Source: Gluconacetobacter johannae
GTDB taxonomy: Bacteria > Pseudomonadota > Alphaproteobacteria > Acetobacterales > Acetobacteraceae
Length of the DNA stretch: 56,542 nt
NCBI RefSeq assembly: GCF_025994435.1
Contig: NZ_BAQK01000019.1
Span: 1-56,542, forward strand
Reading direction: 5' to 3'
Under the pieces are notes generated by a model. That model searched no databases, was not told where the DNA came from, and was given only the letters and a program-made list of their open reading frames with translations. The position numbers and the translations under genes are program-made. Every line of letters begins with the position of its first letter. Position 1 is the stretch's first letter. This document shows positions 50,342 to 56,542 of the stretch, piece after piece.

Positions 50342-51742
50342 CTACAGGATGTCGCGATGATCCTGCAGGTCGCGGTTGATCGGGTCCGGGATGAACCAGG
50401 TCGCGGCCACGGTGATCGCCGACAGCACGAAGACATAGGCGCCCAGCCACACCCAGGCCGGATGGCCCGGATGGGGCAGCCCGGCATGGTGCCGCGCCAC
50501 CGTGCCGATAATCAGCGACCCCACCAGCGGCGCGATGCCGCCGGCGAACACGGCCGAGATCTCGCGCGTGGCCGCCACGCCGCCATAGCGGTGGCCCATG
50601 CCGAACATTTCCGGCAGCAGCGCCGCCTGGGCGCCGTACATGCCGTTGTTGCCGATGCCCCAGCCGATGCTCATGGCGATCACGCACGCGACGAAATTGC
50701 CCTGCCCCAGAATGTACCACACCGGGAAGGCCGACACGCCCTGGATGATCGCGGCCGCCCGATAGACCCGCACCCGGCCGAACCGGTCGGCCAGCGTGCC
50801 GCCCAGCATGATGCCCAGGCCGCCCACGATGGTGGCGCTCATCAGCACGGCGGTGGCGGTGCGCCCGTCGATGCCCACCGCGGTGACCAGATAGCTGACC
50901 GACAGGGCCTGATAGATCGACGCCCCGCCGTTTTCCGCCATCCGCAGCCCCATGCCGAAGAAGATGGTCCGGCCGGAATTGCGGAAGAACTGCCGCAGGG
51001 TCAGCTTCTCCAGCGCGTGGTGGCTCGCCATCTCGGTAAAGGCGGGCGATTCCTTGAGGTGCATCCGCATGTAGACCGCCACGACCAGGATCAGGACGCT
51101 CAGCAGGAACGGCACCCGCCACCCCCAGCCCTGCACGATGTCGGGATGGGTGGCGATGGCGAAATAATACACGCAGGCGGCGACGAACGATCCGCTCTGG
51201 ATGCCCAGCAGCGGGATGGCGGCATAGAAGCCGCGCTGGCCGCGTGGCGCGAATTCGGTCATCATCACCGACGCGCCCGCCTGCTCCGCTCCGGCCCCCA
51301 GCCCCTGCATGATCCGCAGCAGCACCAGCAGCACCGGCGCCCACATGCCGATGGTGGCATAGGTCGGGATCAGCCCGATGCAGGCGCTGGCCACGCCCAT
51401 CAGCGTCACCGTCAGCAGCAGGACGAACTTGCGCCCGTACCGGTCGCCCAGCGCGCCGAACAGCAGGCCGCCGAACGGCCGCACCGCGAATCCGACGAAA
51501 TAGGTGCCGAAGCTGGCGATCAGCCCCACTGCCGCCCCGTGACGGGGAAAGAACAGCGGCCCCAGCACCAGCGCCGAGGCCAGGCTGTAGAGCGCGAAAT
51601 CGTAATATTCCATCGCGCTGCCCAGCGCGCAGGTCCAGGCGGCGCGGCGCAGGTCGGTGATCGGGACATGATGGTCCGCAAGGGCGGGCGCGGCGCGGGC
51701 CGCGAGGGCGGACGGGGCCGTGTGTGCGGTTGTGCCGGTCAT
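50342..51742 (-). CDS. MHS-family MFS carrier
   Basis: A 466-residue metabolite:H+ symporter. 'LGSAMEYYDFALYSLASALV' is the MHS TM1 signature, followed by 'GALGDRYGRKFVLL' and 'GLGAGAEQAGASVMMTEF'. About twelve helices are visible. Relatives carry citrate, shikimate, proline/betaine or dicarboxylates; the substrate is unknown. The aldehyde dehydrogenase lies downstream on the same strand, so a substrate yielding an aldehyde intermediate is possible. GGAGG precedes ATG 51742; the longer frame reads through proline-rich noise. Confidence 0.87.
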   Translation of the reverse strand: MTGTTAHTAPSALAARAAPALADHHVPITDLRRAAWTCALGSAMEYYDFALYSLASALVLGPLFFPRHGAAVGLIASFGTYFVGFAVRPFGGLLFGALGDRYGRKFVLLLTVTLMGVASACIGLIPTYATIGMWAPVLLVLLRIMQGLGAGAEQAGASVMMTEFAPRGQRGFYAAIPLLGIQSGSFVAACVYYFAIATHPDIVQGWGWRVPFLLSVLILVVAVYMRMHLKESPAFTEMASHHALEKLTLRQFFRNSGRTIFFGMGLRMAENGGASIYQALSVSYLVTAVGIDGRTATAVLMSATIVGGLGIMLGGTLADRFGRVRVYRAAAIIQGVSAFPVWYILGQGNFVACVIAMSIGWGIGNNGMYGAQAALLPEMFGMGHRYGGVAATREISAVFAGGIAPLVGSLIIGTVARHHAGLPHPGHPAWVWLGAYVFVLSAITVAATWFIPDPINRDLQDHRDIL

Positions 51743-51944
51743 GGCCGTGCCTCCGGAGACACGGGGGATGCGGCGCCGATGGCGGGGGGCGGGGGGTGCT
51801 GCAACTGGACCTCTGCGGGGGTTTGCCCCTCGTCTTGATGTTGGAACGCCGGGGACCGGTCGTTCTGTCTGCAACATGGCGGGGGTGGCCTGGGTTCCCA
51901 CCACCCTGCACGCGGGGCGCGCGACGGCCCGGACGCATGTGAAA

Positions 51945-51970
51945 AAGGACGGCGTTCCAAGGAACGCCGC
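51945..51970 (-). terminator. Minus-strand intrinsic terminator with tight tetraloop
   Basis: Read on the minus strand, GGCGTTC-CTTG-GAACGCC is a 7-bp stem with a CUUG tetraloop (51951-51968), followed by GTCC and five T. It lies 200 bases upstream of the MHS gene on the same strand with no upstream gene supported, so it ends either an unrecognised small RNA or a leader transcript. Confidence 0.6.
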
Positions 51971-52339
51971 CGAGGGAGGGCCCGGATATTATTGTTCAAA
52001 ACAGGGAGGCATGAAATCAGTCGGCCGGCGCTGCAGGAAACGTCCCCGCCGTCGTGGCGTTCGCATCGCGATCATCACGAAAGTGAAAGATGGAATTCAC
52101 CCGTCCCGCTGGACATTGCCGCTCGGCGCGATAATTTTTCATTATGTAATAATAAAGTAACAAATAGCCCGATGCACGCGTCGGGCGAAACAGTTCGTTC
52201 CATATTCGCGCTATGCGTGTGCATATTATGTAACAATTTGGGCGGGCGCGGACCCTGTCGGACAGGTATTGCGTTATATCAAGCTTGACAAATACTTGAC
52301 GAATGGCTGCCATGTGCGGATTCCAGGTGAAATCCGCCA

Positions 52340-52368
52340 TTGAAGATTGCGGAGGTAAAAAATATGTT
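52340..52368 (+). promoter_or_regulatory. Candidate sigma-70 promoter for the GGDEF-EAL gene
   Basis: TTGAAG (52340-52345) and TATGTT (52363-52368) are separated by 17 bases, within an AT-rich segment upstream of the plus-strand gene. TTGACA at 52285-52290 is a second -35-like element without a good partner. Confidence 0.4.
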
Positions 52369-52499
52369 ATAGCGGTTGTTCACCTTCAAACAGTCGGATA
52401 GAATTTCAGATGGCTTCGGTGCTGTGCCCCATGCGGGGGACGCCCCTGGAAACGCAGCATGCTGCGATGCCTGGGCCGCATTCAGGGCAGGAGATGGCG

Positions 52500-55115
52500 A
52501 TGTCCGGCAGACCGTCGTTCGATCGACCCTTGCCTGCGGCGTCGGTGCTGGACGCCATGGCCGGTGGTGTCATCGTGGTCGATGGCGCGGGAATGATCGT
52601 CTTCGTCAACGACGCGGCGGCGTGCCTGGGGGGCTGGCGGCACGCGGACTGGTCGGGCCGGGCCGTCCATACCCTGCTGCCGGGGGTGGACATGACCCCC
52701 GACCGCAAGGCGCGCAAGGTCCGTCTGGCGCGGCATGACGGCGACGATCTGTGGCTGGAGGTCATCGTGACCGAGGCCCAGGGGGCCGCCCGGGTGGTGA
52801 GCCTGCGCGACGTGACCGGCGACGTCGCGCAGCACGAACGCGCGCGGCGCCTGGCCGACATTGTCCGGCGCACCGATCGCGGGGTGATGATGCTGGACGG
52901 CATGGACCGCATCACCTACGTGAATCCGGCCTTTACCCGCATGCTGGGCTACGACCGGCATGAGGTGGCCGATCGCGACATCTCCATGATCCTGTCCGGG
53001 CGCGAGGACGACATGGCCACCCTGCGCGAATTCCGCGCCAATCTGCGGAGTCGCCGCGGGTTCGAGATCGACCTGCGTGCGGTGTCCCGGTCGGGGCGGG
53101 AAATCTGGCTGTGCACGTCGGTCACGCCGGTGCAGGAGGACGAGGCCGGCGGCGCGGACACGGGCGAGGCCATTGTCATCCTGGCCGACGAGACCCCGTT
53201 GATGGAGCTGCGCGCCCTGCGTCGCGACGTGATGGCGGCGCTGACCGGGGTCACCGGATTCACCGAAGTCATGGAGTTCATCTGCCAGCGGATCGAGGCG
53301 GTGGCGCCGGATGTCGCGGCGTCGATCATCCTGACCCATGACGACGGGACGGCCTGGATGGCCGGCCGGGCCGCGTTGCCCAAGGCGCTGGCCGATGCGG
53401 TCGAGGGCCTGCGTGTCGGGCCGATGATCGGGTCGTGCGGCGCCGCGATCCACGGCGGACAGGAGGTCCTGACCACGGATATCGACGCCGATCCCCACTG
53501 GACCCCCGCCCTGCGCGCCCTGGTGCGGCCGAAGGGGCTGGCGGCGTGCTGGGCGGTGCCGATCCGGCTGCGGGACGGGACGGTGGCCGGCAGCCTGGCG
53601 CTGTATTTCCAGGCGAAGCGCGAGCCTTCGCTGTGGCATCGGCGGGTGGTCGATGTCTGCCTGCAGCTCTGCTCCCTGGCCGTGGAGCAGGAACAGGCGC
53701 GCGCGCGAATCGCGCAGCTGGCGCATTACGACGCGGTGACCGGCCTGCCGAATCGCGCCTGGCTGCGCGAGCATCTGGGAACGCGGACGGTGCGGCCGGG
53801 CTGGTGCGGCCTGACCCTGATGTCGGTCGATATTGACCGTTTCCGCGCCATCGGCGACGCGCTGGGCCACACGGCGGCGGATGAGATGGTGATCGCCATG
53901 GCCCAGCGGCTGAAATCCGTCCTGGGTCCGGATGAACTGCTGATACGGGCCGGACAGGACGAGTTCACCATCGTCACCGGCTGCGGACTGACGCCGGGGC
54001 ACCGGGATTGCTGCATCGACGGCGAGGGGTACCTGGCGGTCGATCGGGCCTCGGTGCTGGCCGGCGCCGTGCTGCGGGTGGTGGCCGACCCCTTCACCAT
54101 CCGCGACATGCCGGTCACCTCCACCGTCAGCATCGGGATCTGCGCCGGCCGGGACAAGGGCCATACGGTGGACATGGTGCTGCGGCACCTCCAGATCGCG
54201 GTGTCGCAGGCGCGCGAGGCCGGGGGCAATTGCTATCGCTTCTTCTGTGCCGACATGAATCGCCAGGCGCAGGACCGCCTGATCCTGTCCTCGGCCCTGG
54301 GCGATGCCCTGGCGGCCGACCGCCTGACCCTGGCCTACCAGCCGCAGGTCGAACCCCGAACCGGGAAGCTGCACGGGGTGGAGGCCCTGGCCCGCTGGCA
54401 TGATCCCGTTCGGGGCGACATCTCGCCCGCGCGCTTCATTCCGCTGGCCGAGGAGAGCGGCCTGATCGACGCGCTGGGCGAATGGGCGCTACGCACCGCG
54501 TGCCGCCAGATGGCGGCGTGGATGGATGCGGGCGTGGATATCCCGGTGGTGTCGGTCAACCTGTCGGCCCAGCATTTCCGCGATCCGGGCCTGCCCGACG
54601 TGATTGCGGGCATCCTGGCCGAAAACGGCGTTCCGCCCCATCGCCTGACGGTGGAAATAACCGAAAGCATGATGATCGAGGATCAGGCGCGGACGATGGC
54701 CGCCGCCCGGGCGATCCGCGCGCTGGGCGTCGGCCTGTCGATGGATGATTTCGGCACCGGCTTTTCCAACCTGGCGAACCTGGCCAGCCTGCCGTTGAGC
54801 GAGGTGAAGATCGACCGCAGCTTCCTGGTCGGGTTGAAACGGACGGGCGACGTCCATTCCGTCCTGACGGCGGTGGTCCGCATCGGCCGCAGCCTGGGGC
54901 TGACCGTGGTGGTCGAGGGGGTGGAAACCAAGCGGCAGCTCGACTTGCTGGACGACCTGGACTGCCCGGTGGTCCAGGGCTTCCTGATGTCCCGGCCGCT
55001 GCAGGCCGAGTTGGTGCCGTCCTGGCTGGAAACCTGGCAGCAGGCCCACCGCGCCCCGGCCATCCAGCCGCATGTTATCGACGGGGCCGCGGGCTGCATC
55101 CCGTTGGCTTCGTAA
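52500..55115 (+). CDS. PAS-PAS-GAF-GGDEF(degenerate)-EAL c-di-GMP phosphodiesterase
   Basis: About 871 residues. Two PAS domains (about 10-115 and 120-235) and a GAF domain (about 245-410) precede a GGDEF domain whose signature is AGQDEF (485-489), with Gln for the second Gly, so cyclase activity is doubtful. The EAL domain is intact: E628-A-L, 'VNLSAQHF', 'EITESMM', 'DDFGTGFS', 'VKIDRSF', 'EGVETKRQ' and 'QGF', all Mg and catalytic residues of an active c-di-GMP phosphodiesterase. The longer frame starts at 52410, but ATG 52500 has AGGAG six bases upstream and is preferred. The order recalls the oxygen-sensing phosphodiesterases of acetic acid bacteria, but no haem-ligand histidine stands out in either PAS. 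Confidence 0.9.
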   Translation: MSGRPSFDRPLPAASVLDAMAGGVIVVDGAGMIVFVNDAAACLGGWRHADWSGRAVHTLLPGVDMTPDRKARKVRLARHDGDDLWLEVIVTEAQGAARVVSLRDVTGDVAQHERARRLADIVRRTDRGVMMLDGMDRITYVNPAFTRMLGYDRHEVADRDISMILSGREDDMATLREFRANLRSRRGFEIDLRAVSRSGREIWLCTSVTPVQEDEAGGADTGEAIVILADETPLMELRALRRDVMAALTGVTGFTEVMEFICQRIEAVAPDVAASIILTHDDGTAWMAGRAALPKALADAVEGLRVGPMIGSCGAAIHGGQEVLTTDIDADPHWTPALRALVRPKGLAACWAVPIRLRDGTVAGSLALYFQAKREPSLWHRRVVDVCLQLCSLAVEQEQARARIAQLAHYDAVTGLPNRAWLREHLGTRTVRPGWCGLTLMSVDIDRFRAIGDALGHTAADEMVIAMAQRLKSVLGPDELLIRAGQDEFTIVTGCGLTPGHRDCCIDGEGYLAVDRASVLAGAVLRVVADPFTIRDMPVTSTVSIGICAGRDKGHTVDMVLRHLQIAVSQAREAGGNCYRFFCADMNRQAQDRLILSSALGDALAADRLTLAYQPQVEPRTGKLHGVEALARWHDPVRGDISPARFIPLAEESGLIDALGEWALRTACRQMAAWMDAGVDIPVVSVNLSAQHFRDPGLPDVIAGILAENGVPPHRLTVEITESMMIEDQARTMAAARAIRALGVGLSMDDFGTGFSNLANLASLPLSEVKIDRSFLVGLKRTGDVHSVLTAVVRIGRSLGLTVVVEGVETKRQLDLLDDLDCPVVQGFLMSRPLQAELVPSWLETWQQAHRAPAIQPHVIDGAAGCIPLAS

Positions 55116-55126
55116 AGTCCTGGGCC

Positions 55127-56197
55127 TCAGCTCCGGCCGGTCGGGCCCCTGGCCTGGACGACGCCGCCGCGCAGGGCGTCGAAGACCAGGGCCTTGAACC
55201 GGGCGGTGTCGGCATCGGCGCACATCGTGACGTTGGGCGGCCGGCCGCTGGTGTCCAGTTCGTCCACCACCATCATGCCGCGCGTCAGGTCGCCCTGGGT
55301 TTCGATATCCGCCGCGCGGGGCAGCATCAATGTGCCGATGGTCGGATCGACGGCGACCGCCACCGTCAGCCCGTCGGGTTCGTTGGGGCCGGCCATCTTC
55401 TGGTGCTGCTTGCAGAAGGCGCGGCGCATGCGGCTGATACGCAGGAAAAAACGGCTGAGGTCGGTCTCCATGGCGGCGATGCGCGCGAAATCGCCGTCAT
55501 CGAGCACCGAGGCCCGGACGCTGGCGTCGAATCCCACCGACGTCAGCCGCGCGCCCGACCGCAGGACGATCCGCGCGGCCTCGGGATCGACCCACAAATT
55601 GTAGGTTGCGGCAGGGGTGACATTGCCGTGGAAATCGTGGAAGCCGCCCATGAACACGACGTCGCGCACCAGACGGGGCAGTTCGGGGTCGCGCAGGAAG
55701 GCCATGGCGACATTGGTCAGGGCGCCCAGGGCAATGATGGTGATCTCGCCGGGATAGCGGCGGACCAGGCGGATCATGGCATCGACCCCGCCTTCGGTTT
55801 CGGGCTTCTGCACGGGCGGGGGGAAGTTGCTGTCGCTCATCCCGTCATGGCCGTGGATCCAGGTTGCGGTCCGGTGCGTCTCGCGCAGCAGGGGGCGGGC
55901 GGTGCCGGGATGGACGGGAAAGCGCCCGCCGGCGCCCGCGACCTGCAACGTATACAGGGCGTTGCGGACCTCCTGGTCGAATTCGACATTGCCGACGACG
56001 ATGGTGATCGCCTCGATCGTCAGGCTGGGCGCATTCAGCGCCAGCAGCAGCGCCAGCGCGTCGTCGGTCGCGGTGTCGGTATCAATGATGACCCGCCGGG
56101 GCGCCGGCATGGAATGGGCCGGGCGCGGGGGGCGGATGCCAGCCGCAAGGCCGCCGCCCGCCGCCAGGGCCAGAAGGGATCGCCGGGGGAGAGGCAT
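55127..56197 (-). CDS. Tat-exported inosine-uridine-type nucleoside hydrolase
   Basis: A 356-residue nucleoside hydrolase. The Ca-binding cluster DTDTATDD (39-46) is the family hallmark, with 'ITIIALGALTNVAMAF' and 'VVFMGGFHDFHGNVTPAATYNLWVDPEAA' further on (the latter typed across two motifs). The N-terminus MPLPRRSLLALAAGG and 'AHSMPAP' form a Tat-type signal, so the enzyme should act in the periplasm and release free bases and ribose for uptake. ATG 56197 has AAGG upstream and is chosen over longer frames. The gene is convergent with the GGDEF-EAL gene (11 bases apart). Confidence 0.87.
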   Translation of the reverse strand: MPLPRRSLLALAAGGGLAAGIRPPRPAHSMPAPRRVIIDTDTATDDALALLLALNAPSLTIEAITIVVGNVEFDQEVRNALYTLQVAGAGGRFPVHPGTARPLLRETHRTATWIHGHDGMSDSNFPPPVQKPETEGGVDAMIRLVRRYPGEITIIALGALTNVAMAFLRDPELPRLVRDVVFMGGFHDFHGNVTPAATYNLWVDPEAARIVLRSGARLTSVGFDASVRASVLDDGDFARIAAMETDLSRFFLRISRMRRAFCKQHQKMAGPNEPDGLTVAVAVDPTIGTLMLPRAADIETQGDLTRGMMVVDELDTSGRPPNVTMCADADTARFKALVFDALRGGVVQARGPTGRS

Positions 56198-56409
56198 GGT
56201 GCGGTAGGGCCTTTGCTGCTGGTGCGGGTCGGGGGGCATTCCCGGTGCGGTGGCCTTTGCGTTTGGCATGGATGCGCGCCCATGGACAGGGTGGAGCATC
56301 CCGAGGGCTTTGGGCATGTCATAAAAACTTAATTCCGCCTCCCGCCTTGCCTGATTGAAGCTCGCGGGGGGCGACGCTATGGGTGGTGGAAGTTCGGACG
56401 GCATCGGGA

Positions 56410-56542
56410 ATGGACATTATGCAACGGATGCCGCGGTCCTCAGGCCGGGACGAGGGTCCCGCCGGGCGATATGCAGCCAGGATGGACGGCGACGCGGTGT
56501 TTTCGGGCGTGGTGCGTCTGTCGGGCTGGCTGATCCTTGTTC
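56410..56542 (+). CDS. Truncated ORF at the window edge, unknown
   Basis: An ATG at 56410 opens a frame that stays open to the end of the window (about 44 codons). The last codons are hydrophobic (LSGWLILV), consistent with the start of a membrane helix after a basic N-terminus. It is divergent from the nucleoside hydrolase. Too little is present to assign a family. Confidence 0.35.
   Translation, partial: MDIMQRMPRSSGRDEGPAGRYAARMDGDAVFSGVVRLSGWLILV

Larger units (their letters stand above)
51743..52499. other. Long AT-rich intergenic region without a supported gene
   Basis: About 750 bases between the MHS carrier and the GGDEF-EAL gene. The half nearest the carrier is GC-rich and has no coding signal. 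The section 52120-52400 is strongly AT-rich. It holds a minus-strand terminator, two direct copies of ATTATGTAA (52141-52149 and 52225-52233), a palindrome CCTGTCGGACAGG near 52254-52266, a candidate promoter at 52340-52368, and a GGAGG site ahead of a two-codon frame ATG-TTA-TAG (52364-52372). A 107-codon minus frame at 52017-52340 is not convincing. Confidence 0.5.

Noticed and set aside
52017..52340. 107-codon minus-strand frame in the AT-rich intergenic region
   Set aside because: It shows no family resemblance, no convincing ribosome-binding site and mixed composition; kept only as part of the intergenic description.
52500..55115. Haem-based oxygen sensor PAS (DosP/PDEA1 type)
   Set aside because: The domain order is similar, but no histidine stands at the expected haem-ligand position in either PAS.
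1..56542. CRISPR array
   Set aside because: The recurring elements are dispersed palindromes kilobases apart, not regularly spaced direct repeats with spacers, and no cas gene is present.
1..56542. tRNA, rRNA or insertion sequence
   Set aside because: No cloverleaf with a GTTCGA-type T loop, no rRNA-like stretch and no transposase frame were recognised by eye; a covariance search would be decisive.

Overview
The window is very GC-rich, densely packed DNA with short intergenic gaps and many ATGA start/stop overlaps. Gene content (periplasmic oxidative enzymes, a FUSC-family exporter, many MFS hydroxy-acid carriers, FCD-type GntR regulators, a nadQ/nrtR-nadABC locus) fits an alphaproteobacterial acetic acid bacterium (Acetobacteraceae, Gluconacetobacter/Komagataeibacter-like). 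The taxon is inferred; no rRNA or tRNA gene was found. No CRISPR array, transposase or phage gene was recognised.

Layout. 0.2-6.9 kb: a hypothetical gene, then a trans-4-hydroxy-L-proline catabolic locus (APC permease, FAD dehydrogenase, divergent DHDPS-family deaminase, 4-hydroxyproline epimerase, FCD GntR regulator). 7.0-8.4 kb: a PAS-PAS-GGDEF diguanylate cyclase. 8.4-12.9 kb: nadABC with an Nrt/NadQ-type regulator gene and a strong palindrome at the nadA start. 13.5-19.5 kb: a TonB-dependent receptor divergent from a Tat-exported flavin amine oxidase coupled to a small cytochrome c, then a LysR regulator. 19.5-22.3 kb: FUSC exporter and uracil-DNA glycosylase.

22.4-43.5 kb is a four-carbon sugar and sugar-acid hub. 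It holds a tetrulose branch (dihydroxyacetone-kinase-type kinase, TPI-like isomerase, RpiB-like isomerase, EryC-like TIM barrel) that would take L-erythrulose to D-erythrose 4-phosphate. It also holds a complete tetronate branch (DenD, LtnD, OtnI, OtnK, OtnC) that would take D-erythronate and L-threonate to dihydroxyacetone phosphate and CO2. Four MFS carriers, two unassigned 3-hydroxyacyl-CoA-dehydrogenase-fold enzymes, an FMN 2-hydroxyacid dehydrogenase and LysR and GntR regulators accompany them. Acetic acid bacteria oxidise erythritol to L-erythrulose in the periplasm, so this hub may recover that oxidation product.

43.6-48.5 kb is a visibly AT-richer surface-polysaccharide operon (two-domain glycosyltransferase, pyruvyltransferase, COG4529 flavoprotein), probably acquired. 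48.7-56.5 kb holds a succinate-semialdehyde-type dehydrogenase, an MHS carrier, an AT-rich intergenic region with a minus-strand terminator, a PAS-GAF-degenerate GGDEF-EAL protein, a Tat-exported nucleoside hydrolase and a truncated ORF.

A dispersed intergenic repeat runs through the window. It is built from up to four different short perfect palindromes in a fixed order (called D, C, B, A here), in full and partial copies. At least one copy carries paired, stem-preserving base changes, and two genes end inside the C palindrome.
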